A stretch of DNA of 37,576 nt, from positions 1 to 37,576 of the forward strand of contig JAEXRM010000143.1 in NCBI GenBank assembly GCA_023440865.1, in the 5' to 3' direction. Positions 7,801-17,102 of this stretch are shown piece after piece. The translations under genes were made by a program, and so were the position numbers. Each line of letters opens with the position of its first letter. Position 1 is the stretch's first letter. This DNA is from Bacillota bacterium (GTDB lineage: Bacteria; Bacillota; Clostridia; DSM-8532). The notes beneath the pieces are model-generated. The model was given only the letters and a program-made list of their open reading frames with translations. It did no database searches and was not told where the DNA came from.

Positions 7801-8007
7801 GACAGGCAGGTTCGCCTTGTCGAGGCGGAAACAGTGAACGCGCCGATGCTGGCGGACTGCCCCGTCAACATCGAATGCAGGGTCGTCGATTCGATCGTGA
7901 CGGGTGCCCACGAGATGTTCGTCGGTCGGATCGAACGGATCCATGCGCGCACGGACATGGTGGATGCAGAGGGGAAGATCGATTTCTCCATGGTCGACTG
8001 GATGTAG
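7801..8007 (+). pseudogene. Flavin reductase domain protein, C-terminal remnant
   Basis: The plus-strand frame reads VRLVEAETVNAPML, then CPVNIECRVVDS, then GAHEMFVGRIERIHA and GKIDFSMVDWM before TAG at 8005-8007. This is the C-terminal half of an FMN-binding flavin-reductase-like protein, in which NAP, ECPVN(I/L)EC and H-(D/E)-(M/L)-F-(V/I)-G are typical. No start codon or N-terminal half is present. The homology begins around 7801-7815, where the minus-strand HxlR homology stops. The two genes were evidently divergent neighbours whose 5' halves and shared promoter were deleted. Confidence 0.7.
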
Positions 8008-8021
8008 GATGCCCGGGCACC

Positions 8022-10022
8022 TCAGATCCGCCCCACCAGCCAGTCCTGCCGCCCGTCTCGCAGGAACACCGGAATGGTGTCGATGGGCGCGTCGACCGTC
8101 ACCGTCTGGCCGCCGGCATACGACTTCCCATCCTTCGCACTCCGCCAGGAAGCCCCGGCCGGCAGATACACCGCACGCCGGCGTGCGCCCTGCTCCGTCA
8201 CGGGTGCCACGAGCAGGTCCGCGCCAAACAGGTACGCGTCCTTCACCTCCCAGCAGGCGGGGTCGTCGGGGAACTCATAAAACAGCGTGCGCATCACCGG
8301 TGCACCCGTGCGGTGCGCCTGCCGCATCAAGTCGCGCGTATAAGGCCGCAGCGCCTCGCGCAGGTGGATGTATTTGGCCAGAATCGGCTCGTTCGCCTCA
8401 CCGTAGCTCCAGATCTCGTTGTCGGCGCCCGAGTTGAGCATCCGCGTTCCGTCCGCGCGATGGACCGGTTCCGCGGGAAGCCGGTCGCCGTGCAGCCGCA
8501 TGACCGGCAGGAAGCACCCGTACTGGAACCAGCGCACCAGCAGCTCCTGAAAGGCCGGATCCTTCGGGTCGCCTCCGAAGAAGCCGCCGATGTCGGTCGT
8601 CCACCAGGGAATGCCGGCGATGCCCATCTGCAGCCCCGCGCAAATCTGCTTGCGCAGTGTGGCGAAGTCGGAGTGGATGTCGCCGCTCCAGACCAGCGCG
8701 CCATACCGCTGGCTGCCCGCCCACGCGCAGCGCAGCAGGTTCACGACCTGCTCCTGCCCCGCCTCGGCCAGCCCGTCGTAAAACGTGCGGGCAAATGTCT
8801 GGGGGTAGATGTTGCCGACCTGCAGGTTCGGACCCGCATGGTACCGGTAGTTGTCGAAATCGTAGACGCCGTATTCCGGTTCCGCCTCGTCGAGCCAGAA
8901 GATGCGGATGCCCTGGTCGTAATAACTCTTGCGGCATTTGTCCCAGACATAGCGGCGGGCCGCCGGGTTTGTCGCATCGAAGAAGACGCTGTCCGCGACG
9001 AACTGCATGCAGACGTTCACGCCGCGCTCGGGCTTGACAAGCAGATTCCGGTCGCGCATGTCCTGGAAGTTTTCGCTGGTGAGGTCGATCTGCGGCCATA
9101 CGGACACCATCAGCTCCATGCCCATCGACTTGAGTTCGTCGACCATCGCCTTCGGATCGGGAAAGAACTCCGGATCGAACCGGAAGTCGCCCATCTTCGG
9201 CCAGTGGAAGAAATCGCAGACAATCACGTCCACCGGCAGTTTGCGTCGATGGTACTCCCGCGCGACGTGCAGCAGCTGCTCCTGGTTCCAGTAGCGCAGC
9301 TTGCACTGCCAGAAGCCCAGACCGTACTCCGGCATCAACGGCACCTTGCCGGTCGCCTCGGCATAGGCCGACACGATGCGGGCTGGCGATTCGCCCGCCG
9401 TGATCCAGTAGTCCAGCTGTTTCGTACTCTCCGCCTGCCATTCTGTGAAATTCGCGGCGAACGTCGCGCGACCGATGGCCGGATTGTGCCACAGGAAGCC
9501 GTAGCCGCGGTTCGATAGCAGGAACGGCACGCTTGCCTGGGAGTTGCGGTGCGCCAGCTCGAGCATGCAGCCCTTCAGATCGAGCACCTCCTGCTGGTAC
9601 TGGCCCATGCCATAGAGCTTTTCATCCTGATTGGCCTCGAAGGTGGCCTTCAGGGCGTAATCACCGCCGAGTATGGGTTTGAACGCACGGGGTGAAAGCT
9701 TGAGCGCGCCCCGCGAATCGATCTCCTTGAGCAGTAGACGCCCGTCGCTGTCATAAAAGGCGATTTCGCAGAATGAAACCCACTCGTTCTTGTTCGTCAG
9801 CACCGCCCGGATGCGGCCGTTCTCGATGACAGCCTCCTGCGCCGAGATCGTGAAAGTCGGGCATGTCGGAACGGGATCCAGCAGGGCCCAGCGTGTGTCG
9901 ACAACCTCGCCAAGCACAGTGGACCGCACCCGCAGGCTGTTCTCGCCCCAGGCCTCCACCACCAGCGTTTCGCCGTCACCCGTCCAGACGATGCGTTGTC
10001 CCTGTATGGAAAAAACACCCAT
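8022..10022 (-). CDS. GH31 family alpha-glycosidase (alpha-xylosidase-like)
   Basis: This 666-aa retaining glycoside hydrolase probably cleaves alpha-xylosides or alpha-glucosides. The nucleophile is Asp378 in RIFWLDEAEPEY, and the acid/base is Asp448 in VWSGDIHSD; both fit GH31. IPWWTTDIGGF and MRLHGDR are further family signatures. The DEAEPE form is typical of YicI-like alpha-xylosidases, though specificity cannot be fixed by eye. There is no signal peptide, so it is intracellular. I chose ATG 10022 because GGGAGG (10035-10030) lies 7 bases upstream; the longer reading would translate a tandem repeat. It diverges from an AraC regulator 312 bp away, which is its likely activator. Confidence 0.85.
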   Translation of the reverse strand: MGVFSIQGQRIVWTGDGETLVVEAWGENSLRVRSTVLGEVVDTRWALLDPVPTCPTFTISAQEAVIENGRIRAVLTNKNEWVSFCEIAFYDSDGRLLLKEIDSRGALKLSPRAFKPILGGDYALKATFEANQDEKLYGMGQYQQEVLDLKGCMLELAHRNSQASVPFLLSNRGYGFLWHNPAIGRATFAANFTEWQAESTKQLDYWITAGESPARIVSAYAEATGKVPLMPEYGLGFWQCKLRYWNQEQLLHVAREYHRRKLPVDVIVCDFFHWPKMGDFRFDPEFFPDPKAMVDELKSMGMELMVSVWPQIDLTSENFQDMRDRNLLVKPERGVNVCMQFVADSVFFDATNPAARRYVWDKCRKSYYDQGIRIFWLDEAEPEYGVYDFDNYRYHAGPNLQVGNIYPQTFARTFYDGLAEAGQEQVVNLLRCAWAGSQRYGALVWSGDIHSDFATLRKQICAGLQMGIAGIPWWTTDIGGFFGGDPKDPAFQELLVRWFQYGCFLPVMRLHGDRLPAEPVHRADGTRMLNSGADNEIWSYGEANEPILAKYIHLREALRPYTRDLMRQAHRTGAPVMRTLFYEFPDDPACWEVKDAYLFGADLLVAPVTEQGARRRAVYLPAGASWRSAKDGKSYAGGQTVTVDAPIDTIPVFLRDGRQDWLVGRI

Positions 10023-10043
10023 GCCATTGCCTCCCGCCATGCG

Positions 10044-10100
10044 CCATGCGCTGTTCACCGCCATGCGCTGTTCACCGCTATGCGCCATGCGCCGTTCATG
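10044..10100. repeat. 17-bp tandem repeat upstream of the GH31 gene
   Basis: CCATGCGCTGTTCACCG occurs twice head to tail (10044-10060, 10061-10077). A diverged third copy begins at 10085 (CCATGCGCCGTTCATG). It lies within 25-80 bases upstream of the GH31 start, so it would be in the leader or core promoter. Confidence 0.75.
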
Positions 10101-10133
10101 ATAGGATGATGGCACGTGCCGAACCCATCACCC

Positions 10134-10217
10134 GATCTTGCGCTATCAATTTCATATTAGGACGAATCGGCGCCTTTTGCTTGATGATTCGTGCGCTTGC
10201 ATGCATGATTCTTGCGC
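10134..10217 (+). promoter_or_regulatory. AraC-type direct-repeat operator
   Basis: ATGATTCGTGCGC (10184-10196) and ATGATTCTTGCGC (10205-10217) are direct repeats 21 bp apart, two helical turns. A related GATCTTGCGC lies at 10134-10143. AraC-family dimers commonly bind direct half-sites with this spacing. The site is in the divergent region between GH31 and araC genes, which otherwise holds only the 17-bp repeat and an AT-rich stretch around 10143-10160. Confidence 0.5.
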
Positions 10218-10334
10218 ATCGGCGAACACTCGTCCATCCCTTGCCCGCCAATGCGCCGCAATCAAGCATCCGCCCTGCGCCTGATCCCGCCGCGGCACCA
10301 GACAGCAACGCCGGGCGACCAGAGGGGAGGCCCC

Positions 10335-11240
10335 ATGCAGACCATCCAGGCACCTTTCCGCGAACCCACGCAGCATGGCAGCCGCGACTTCCCGCTGGCC
10401 GTCTACCGCAGCCATCCGAACCATCATGCCGATATCCTGTTCAGCCACTGGCATGACGAAACGGAGCTGATGATCCTCACCGCCGGCGAGGCGACATTCC
10501 AGCTCGACGGAGTGCCCTGTTCAATCAAGCGGGGGGACATGCTGGTGGTCAACAGCGGCGTCATCCATGCCGGCACATCAACGGCATTCCGGACATGTGC
10601 CTTCGTGGCTGTCGTGTTCGATCCCGCCATGTTCTCGGGCTTGATGAACGCCAATGAACGGCGGATGTATCTCGAGCCGTTCCTGGCACGACAAACGGCA
10701 CTGCCCGTCCGGCTTGACACCGATGACAGCACCGTTCCTTCCCTGATATCGTGTCTGGTCGGCGCCGCCGACAACTGGCTGTCGGACAGACCCGGATCCC
10801 GGACGACCATGTCCGCGGCCCTGCTGGCGTTGCTGGCCGCGGCCGCCCGCAACGCATGGTTCCTGCCGCGGGAAGGCGAGGGCCCCGGCAGCGGCGCCTC
10901 GAAACGCGCACGCATCCGACAGGCGATGCAGTACATCCGGACGAGCTGCGGGCAGGCGCTCGACATCGACCGGATGGCCGCACACGTTCACCTGAGCCGG
11001 TTCCACTTCTGCCGCCAATTTCGCGAGGTCACCGGCATGACGCCGCTGGCCTATCTGATGCACTGCCGCATGCAGACCGCGGAGGCGCTGTTGCGTGATC
11101 CGGACAGGCGCATCATGGATGTGGCACTCGATGCGGGCTTCGGCAACACCAGCTGGTTCATCACCTGCTTCCGCCGCATGCACGGATGCACCCCGGCGGC
11201 ATACCGCAAAGGGCTGACTGAACGCCCGCGACAAGATTGA
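10335..11240 (+). CDS. AraC-family transcriptional regulator (cupin sensor)
   Basis: This 301-aa regulator has an N-terminal cupin-type ligand domain: residues ~20-105 include HWHDETELMIL, then RGDMLVVNSGVIHAG. The C-terminal double helix-turn-helix spans ~200-298, with DIDRMAAHVHLSRFHFCRQF in the first HTH and IMDVALDAGFGNTSWFITCF in the second. The ATG at 10335 follows GAGGGGAGG at 10322-10330. Divergence from the GH31 gene makes that gene the likely target, with sugar as effector. Direct repeats at 10184-10217 are candidate binding sites. Confidence 0.85.
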   Translation: MQTIQAPFREPTQHGSRDFPLAVYRSHPNHHADILFSHWHDETELMILTAGEATFQLDGVPCSIKRGDMLVVNSGVIHAGTSTAFRTCAFVAVVFDPAMFSGLMNANERRMYLEPFLARQTALPVRLDTDDSTVPSLISCLVGAADNWLSDRPGSRTTMSAALLALLAAAARNAWFLPREGEGPGSGASKRARIRQAMQYIRTSCGQALDIDRMAAHVHLSRFHFCRQFREVTGMTPLAYLMHCRMQTAEALLRDPDRRIMDVALDAGFGNTSWFITCFRRMHGCTPAAYRKGLTERPRQD

Positions 11241-11344
11241 TGACCGTCACGCCATGAACGCGATGTGCTCTCAGAAGGGCGCAAGAACAGTGGCGTATTC
11301 TCCGGAACGTGGTAACGACCGGTGTTTCGGCCACGCAGGGGGCA

Positions 11345-13315
11345 TCACCGGAACGCATCAGGATTGGCCTGCCGAAAATCGTCGAACTGAGAGCGGAAAC
11401 AGTCCTGATGACGCACAAAGCTGTCGAGAATCTGCGGATCAAAATGCTTTCCGCTTCCCTCGACAAGCGTGCGAACCGCATCCTCGAACGAGAAGGGTTC
11501 CTTGTATGGCCGACGCGACAACAGGGCGTCGAAGACATCGACCACGGCCACGATGCGTGCGCTCAAGGGGATGGCCTCCCCGGACCGATGAATGGGGTAG
11601 CCGGAGCCATCCCACCGTTCATGATGCGCGTCGGCGATCTCGATGCCTACGCGGAACAGGCTGCGTCCCAGCTTGATCATGTTGTTCTCAGCCTCGCGCA
11701 GCACATTCGCACCAAACGTGGTGTGGGTCTTCATGTGCTCGAACTCGTCCGCCGTCAGCTTTCCAGGCTTGAGAAGGATGCCGTCGCGTATGCCGACCTT
11801 GCCGATGTCATGCATGGGACTGAAGCGGACGATGTCCTTGACATAGTCATCAGTCAACCGGCTGACGTGCACATCGTCCTCGATCAGGCACCGGCACAGC
11901 AGTGCCGTATAGGCCTTGATGCGGTCGAGATGGACGGCCGTGTCCTCATCCCGGGCCTCCGCCAGCTTCGCCAGCGCCAGCAGGCTCGAGTAGAGCAGTT
12001 CATCGAGGAACAGGTTCTTCTCGATGGCGATGACGATGGCATTCGAAAGGGTCTCCAGAAAATCACAATGCCGCTGGTTGTACACTCCGGTCCTGCGGCT
12101 GGAAAAGAACATGAAGCCCAGCAGCTTGTCCTGCCTGACGAGCGGCAGCGTGATGGAGGCGCGAATACCCTCCTCCAGCAGAATGCGGTTGTACTCGGAC
12201 AGGGCGCGCCCCGCGAGGTGCGCCTCCAGATCGTTGATGATGCGGGGCTGTCTGTCCCGCGAAAGTCGCTCGAGGCTGGTCTCCTCCATGGGGAAGGCAA
12301 GACCGATCATGCGCTTGGGTAAACCCGCGAACGAACCGTCCGACACGCCGATCGCCCCCTCCAGCAGGCTGTCGGCGCCCTGACGGAACAGCGCAATGCC
12401 GATATAGTCATAGGGGATGTGCTTGCGGAACGCATCGTAGACAAACTGCAGCACTTCACGGAACGACTGGGAGTTGTTGATGCTTCCGATCATGTCCACC
12501 ATGTCGCGAAAGCTTGAGAGGACATCGTTCATCTCCTCGAGCACCGGGGTGATCGCCAGGGTTTCAGGTTTGAGGAACGGACCAGTAACGCCCGATTCTG
12601 TCAGTTGCACGTACAACCTGTCGAGTGGGCGGATGTAGAAGCGGAACATGCCGACCAGCACGATCAGCACGCCCGCCATCAGCAGGGAGATCAGGCCGAT
12701 GAACAAACCGAGCTCCAGACGATGGCGGACGGCCATGCCCGCCAAAAGCGCATCCATGACGCGACGGCTGTAGGAGAAAACGATTTCGCTGCCGGCATTG
12801 ACCTCAATGAGTGCGGTTCTGAACGAAGTGTCGATCTGGGACATGCCTTCGATTTGTACCAGCGCTTTTTTCATCACCTGCCAGGACGGCGCCATCTCCT
12901 CCAGGAGCGCCACGGTCGCGCCTTGCGCGTAGGCGGGAATCAGATAGGTCTTCCCTGCGTAATGGAAAGCCCCGTTGCGCATGCCACTCAACGTCAACTC
13001 GAACGCATCCCGGTACTCGGCAAGCCGGCTGTTCGCCTGCGTGATCTTGGACTCGACCGTCTCCGGACTCTCCACACGGTCCGGGGCGTTGACCGCCTCC
13101 AGCAAGACGGACTTGCGCGTTGCCTCCCGTGACATGGCGATGACACGCCAGCGCTGCTGACCGAGCGAATCGACCAGCATTTCCCGGATATTGTCATATC
13201 GCGATTTGTACCGGTACATCAGGAAGATAGACATAAACAAGGACAGCAGGATGATGCCGACAAGCACGAGACGGATAAAGAGACGATTGTAGAACCGCGA
13301 ATGTGACTTCTTCAT
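11345..13315 (-). CDS. Membrane HD-GYP cyclic-di-GMP phosphodiesterase with GAF domain
   Basis: This 656-aa membrane sensor is predicted to hydrolyse cyclic di-GMP. One membrane segment lies at residues ~12-33 and a second at ~203-228. Between them is an extracytoplasmic sensor region of ~170 residues. A HAMP-like linker (FYIRPLDRLY) follows, then a GAF domain (~283-435) and an HD-GYP domain (~440-640). Metal and signature residues are intact: His462, the HD pair 502-503 in MHDIGKVGIRDGIL, His531, HH 564-565 and the GYP at 572-574. The ATG at 13315 is placed just before the first membrane segment; no clear ribosome site is visible. It lies 245 bp downstream of the phosphorylase gene on the same strand. 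The signal sensed is unknown. Confidence 0.85.
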   Translation of the reverse strand: MKKSHSRFYNRLFIRLVLVGIILLSLFMSIFLMYRYKSRYDNIREMLVDSLGQQRWRVIAMSREATRKSVLLEAVNAPDRVESPETVESKITQANSRLAEYRDAFELTLSGMRNGAFHYAGKTYLIPAYAQGATVALLEEMAPSWQVMKKALVQIEGMSQIDTSFRTALIEVNAGSEIVFSYSRRVMDALLAGMAVRHRLELGLFIGLISLLMAGVLIVLVGMFRFYIRPLDRLYVQLTESGVTGPFLKPETLAITPVLEEMNDVLSSFRDMVDMIGSINNSQSFREVLQFVYDAFRKHIPYDYIGIALFRQGADSLLEGAIGVSDGSFAGLPKRMIGLAFPMEETSLERLSRDRQPRIINDLEAHLAGRALSEYNRILLEEGIRASITLPLVRQDKLLGFMFFSSRRTGVYNQRHCDFLETLSNAIVIAIEKNLFLDELLYSSLLALAKLAEARDEDTAVHLDRIKAYTALLCRCLIEDDVHVSRLTDDYVKDIVRFSPMHDIGKVGIRDGILLKPGKLTADEFEHMKTHTTFGANVLREAENNMIKLGRSLFRVGIEIADAHHERWDGSGYPIHRSGEAIPLSARIVAVVDVFDALLSRRPYKEPFSFEDAVRTLVEGSGKHFDPQILDSFVRHQDCFRSQFDDFRQANPDAFR

Positions 13316-13498
13316 GCAAACGCACCGCAACCGGTATTGCCATGGGGGTTCCCGTGCCGCCGGCATCGGCGGGCGGATATCCGCACCTTCCTCCCATGGT
13401 GCCACCGGCAGGAAATGCCCTCCCGTATGGTATCGTTTTTCTTCTTACCACAAGATTGCAAGGGAGAAACATCACTCCTTGTCATCCGATACAATCCG

Positions 13499-13523
13499 GA
13501 TGGCAAGTGCTCCATCTGCCATC
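13499..13523. other. 7-bp hairpin between phosphorylase and HD-GYP genes
   Basis: GATGGCA (13499-13505) and TGCCATC (13517-13523) pair perfectly around an 11-nt loop, 40-60 bases after the phosphorylase stop. There is no T-run, so it may be a Rho-dependent pause or 3'-end hairpin. No riboswitch is recognisable in the rest of this 245-bp gap. Confidence 0.35.
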
Positions 13524-13560
13524 ACGTGTTCCCTTTTGCCAGCCATCCGCCTTGGCGCGT

Positions 13561-16500
13561 TCACACATCTCCGATGCTCGCCTCCACGCGACCAATCATG
13601 GCATCACGCGCGCGGATCCGTTCAGCCCAGCCATGTGAGATCCTGTTGCCGTCGACATCGTGGAGCAGGGCACCGTCCCGGTCGAGCAGCCTGATTCGCG
13701 TAATTCGCGCTTCAGGCGTCCACGTGTCGAGACGCCGCGGATTGAGGTATACGACAGGGATGCGGCCCAGGAAGCGGAATGCGAATGCGTTCTCCGGCAC
13801 ATCCAGTGCGGTGCTCATGCCATCCTCCCCAAGATACGACGTCCGTTCGGCCGCCCGGGTGAACATGGTGCCGGGGATCGCCGGTTCGAATACCAGCTCG
13901 AGGCCGCTCCCGCATTCCGGCGCATCCGCATGCGACACGGTCGCCAGTGCGTCCACGGCAGCGGGCGTTTTCGGCTGCCCGCTCCCCGCATCCGCCGAGG
14001 CCGGTGCACGCAACCGGAACGGCCTGCCGCCGATCACCATCAGCAGCCACATGTGCACGAACTCCGCCGTGGAACCCGACAGGCGCGCATAGTAGCCGCG
14101 GCCGTGGCGGCTCTCGTCATAAAACGCGCTTGAGCAGATGAAGGAAGCGTTCTCGAGGATGCTGCGTCCGTAGACGTGCGGATCGAGGTTGCAGACCAGC
14201 GACGTGCCGGCCGCCTCGTGGAATGCCTCGAACAATCCCTTGCGGGCCAGCTCCAGCAGGTACTTGTACGACATGTGCAGCCATATCGATTCGTTTTCCA
14301 GCCAGCCGGACGGGAACACCCGGCAGCGGCCGATCTCGAAGCCTTCCCCGTCAAGCGGGGCGTTGACCTTGAACATGTGCAGCTTGTGATCGTACAACGG
14401 GCTTTCAAGGACCGCCCGGTGCATGGCCAGCACCGCTTCCGGATTGGGCTCGCACCGCATCGCGTGCACCACGCCTTCGAGGAACAGCGGCAGCGGACGC
14501 ATCCGGAATGCCGTGACCCGCACCAGCGGCTGCCCGTCGCGGGTTTCGCCCGTTTCGGTCCATTGGGTCGCCTCGTGGATGAAATACGTGCACGGCAGCC
14601 CTGTATCCGGATCAATGCCCTTACCACGGTTTTCCGCGATCATCCCGGCAACCTGGTCGAAAAAGGCCCGCAGTCCGGCTGTGGCCAAATCGGTTTCCGC
14701 TCCGTCGACGCCTGCGGCAATCCGGGCACGGTATGCGTCACGTGCCGCGCAGCGCGCTTCCCACTGGCTGAACGGCTCTCGGATGTCGAATGCCTCCGAG
14801 AGTGCAGACAAGAACTCCGCCGCTTCCACGGGCAGCGAAATCGCATCCGGACTGCCCGGCCATGACAACGTTTCCCGGAGCATGTCCATCAGCCGCACCA
14901 GCTCGGCGGTCTCGTTCGAGGAGGAACCGAACAGGCCCGGCAACGCGTTCAGGGCATCATACCAGTTGGGCTTGTTCGATTCCATCTCGATGCCGACGCC
15001 CGACGGGTCGAGTGCCGCCGCCTTGTTCAGCACCAGCACGGCCAGCTTGGCGAACAGGGTTGTCCTGTACACCTCGCCCTCCCCGTAACGCGTGCGGACG
15101 GCATAGGGCTGGCGGGTGCGCGCCTCGAGCATCCGATGCCGCGCCTTGTCTTCGGACACCGCCCCGTACTGCCGCACGCCGAGGGGCGTCAGCACATGCT
15201 TTCCGCTGCGGGGTGTGACAAAGCAGAACGTATCCTGGAACGTGTACGAACGATCCCCGAAATACAGCGCGAGTCCCCGTTCCGGATACACGGCAAGGAA
15301 CCGTTCGATGAGGTCGGTGTTGTAGGTCCAGTGGTCGGTCCAGTAGCCTTCCCCGTGCCGGGCCGACTCGAACCGTTCGGACAGGGCGACCGCTTCGGCA
15401 ACGAAGGCTTCGGATGGAACCCGCAGCACGATCTGCGTCGATTCGACGGCCTCGAGCAACTCGCCAGGGGTGAAGCCGCCGTGGAGCGCCGCACGGACCG
15501 CTTCAGGCGCATCCGGTGCCACACGTGAAAGAAAGGCATCGCAGGCGACCGCGTCGCCGATGAAGAACCGCGCGCCCTGAACGTCGAGCGGATTGTTCCC
15601 ATCCAGCTGCAGCAGGTTCACGAACGTGCGGATCGCCGCATCTTCCACAAACGGGTGGATCAGCACGTCGTTGCGCCGGTTCTGGTTGACGTCCCGGTAG
15701 TTGCCGTTGCCCTGCGAGAAACGTGTCGGCGCGGTGCGGAACCAGTTGTAGTCGCGTTCCATATCGCCGTGCTTGCGGGAAAACAGGTAGAACAGCGCCT
15801 CCTGACCCTTCGGCCCCACCTGACACGGCAGCCCGCCGCGCAGCACGTTGTCGAGGTAGTTCTGGCGCGTGTACCCGTCGAACCGCTTGTCAGCCGAAAC
15901 CGTGAGCACATCGTCCTGGATGCGCGCGATGACCCGGCGGTTTTCCGTCTCCTTCGCCGACACATAGGCCGCCACATCGTCAAGGTTCGCCAGGAAAGCA
16001 TCGAGCTGTGCGCGGTCGCGCACACGACCGGCGAAGCTGGCGAACCGGAACGACTCGGATGGCGCAAGCGTCACCCGATAATGGGCAAACGCACAGGGAA
16101 TGCCCTTGCGGGCGCATTGGGACTCCGGCACCGCCAACGCATCCGCTTCGAAGAAAGCCTCCGGCGAGAGGAAGGCCTCATCGGAACCGAAAACCAGCCG
16201 GGAATCCACGACTACCGGCGCGAGTCCGTCCGCTCCAAAGGCCTTCGAAACATAGAAGTTGCCCTCGCGGACGATACGGACCTCGGGCGTGTCATCCGTC
16301 GCGATGCGGATCTTGTAGAGCGGCGCATGTGTTTCGACCCCCTCGACATCGCTCCACGCCTCGGCCAGATAAGGCATGTTCTTGAGCATGAAGTTGTCCA
16401 CCCCGGCGTTCGTCACAGCCGGCAATCCGTCGAGCAGCTCGATCTCCCGGCATCTGTCCGAGGTGTTGGTCAACGTGACCACACGCACGAGGGCGCCGAT

Positions 16501-16941
16501 GTCCGCATTCGGCAGGGTAAAATAGGATATGTCCGTCCTGATGCCGGTTTCCCGGTTGTCCTCCGACAAGGCGAGCGCGTGGGCGCGTATGTCCATGCAC
16601 TGCAGGACCGTTTGCCCCTGTGCGGCGGCAGGCCGTGCGAACGGCTCTGCGCAGTCCCCGCCATCGAGCTTGAGGAACGTGCGGAAGCCTGTCACAGGCA
16701 CCGTCTGGTACGCGCGGCTCGCGCTCTGGAACTCGAGGATGGAACGATCCTTCGTGTCCGTCCCGAAGCAGGCGATGCCCTGCCCCCGGTTGCAGTAGAA
16801 CACCCACAGCGGTATGCCCCAGACATCCGCAATGCCCGGCAGGAAGCTGGAAAACACCGGATATCGGCTGTAGTTGTCGATCGTGAAGGTGCCGTCGGTT
16901 TCAAGCGCGCAGGCATACCGCCTGCCGGTTGATTCATGCAT
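13561..16941 (-). CDS. Large GH94-like (clan GH-Q) glycoside phosphorylase
   Basis: This 1126-aa protein resembles cellobiose phosphorylase-type enzymes, which split beta-glycosidic bonds with inorganic phosphate to give a sugar 1-phosphate. The N-terminal part has the beta-sandwich pattern SRYPVFSSFLPGIADVWGIP. The (alpha/alpha)6 barrel has GNYRDVNQNRRND; Asp417 aligns with the general acid of the RD(T/S)NQD motif of GH94. ESNKPNWYDALNALPGLFGSS, which is barrel sequence, follows. The length is some 300 residues greater than usual GH94 enzymes and closer to the beta-1,3-glucan phosphorylase families GH149 and GH161, so it may act on a beta-glucan oligosaccharide. No signal peptide is present. 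The ATG at 16941 follows a GGAGGAGG-type site 9 bases upstream. A candidate promoter is at 17074-17102. Confidence 0.7.
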   Translation of the reverse strand: MHESTGRRYACALETDGTFTIDNYSRYPVFSSFLPGIADVWGIPLWVFYCNRGQGIACFGTDTKDRSILEFQSASRAYQTVPVTGFRTFLKLDGGDCAEPFARPAAAQGQTVLQCMDIRAHALALSEDNRETGIRTDISYFTLPNADIGALVRVVTLTNTSDRCREIELLDGLPAVTNAGVDNFMLKNMPYLAEAWSDVEGVETHAPLYKIRIATDDTPEVRIVREGNFYVSKAFGADGLAPVVVDSRLVFGSDEAFLSPEAFFEADALAVPESQCARKGIPCAFAHYRVTLAPSESFRFASFAGRVRDRAQLDAFLANLDDVAAYVSAKETENRRVIARIQDDVLTVSADKRFDGYTRQNYLDNVLRGGLPCQVGPKGQEALFYLFSRKHGDMERDYNWFRTAPTRFSQGNGNYRDVNQNRRNDVLIHPFVEDAAIRTFVNLLQLDGNNPLDVQGARFFIGDAVACDAFLSRVAPDAPEAVRAALHGGFTPGELLEAVESTQIVLRVPSEAFVAEAVALSERFESARHGEGYWTDHWTYNTDLIERFLAVYPERGLALYFGDRSYTFQDTFCFVTPRSGKHVLTPLGVRQYGAVSEDKARHRMLEARTRQPYAVRTRYGEGEVYRTTLFAKLAVLVLNKAAALDPSGVGIEMESNKPNWYDALNALPGLFGSSSNETAELVRLMDMLRETLSWPGSPDAISLPVEAAEFLSALSEAFDIREPFSQWEARCAARDAYRARIAAGVDGAETDLATAGLRAFFDQVAGMIAENRGKGIDPDTGLPCTYFIHEATQWTETGETRDGQPLVRVTAFRMRPLPLFLEGVVHAMRCEPNPEAVLAMHRAVLESPLYDHKLHMFKVNAPLDGEGFEIGRCRVFPSGWLENESIWLHMSYKYLLELARKGLFEAFHEAAGTSLVCNLDPHVYGRSILENASFICSSAFYDESRHGRGYYARLSGSTAEFVHMWLLMVIGGRPFRLRAPASADAGSGQPKTPAAVDALATVSHADAPECGSGLELVFEPAIPGTMFTRAAERTSYLGEDGMSTALDVPENAFAFRFLGRIPVVYLNPRRLDTWTPEARITRIRLLDRDGALLHDVDGNRISHGWAERIRARDAMIGRVEASIGDV

Positions 16942-17073
16942 GAAAAGTGCCTCCTCCTCGGTAACGCCGTCCTGGTGCGGCGATACGGGAACATGCCCGC
17001 TCCATCGGTAGAAACGGCATGCCTTTTTTGTGATTCCGGGCCGCCACCGGGTCGGGACAGGCGGACACGTCAA

Positions 17074-17102
17074 TTTATACCACTCGGCACAACCCTGTTC
17101 AA
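17074..17102 (-). promoter_or_regulatory. Candidate promoter for the phosphorylase gene
   Basis: On the minus strand TTGAAC (17102-17097) and TATAAA (17079-17074) are separated by 17 bp, a good sigma-A match. The transcript would carry a leader of about 125 bases. The gene-free stretch 16942-17375 contains this promoter, the inverted repeat at 17222-17240, and nothing else recognisable. Confidence 0.5.

Noticed and set aside
13316..13560. Cyclic-di-GMP riboswitch upstream of the HD-GYP gene
   Set aside because: No GEMM-like core or conserved helices were recognised on the minus strand; only a simple 7-bp hairpin is present.
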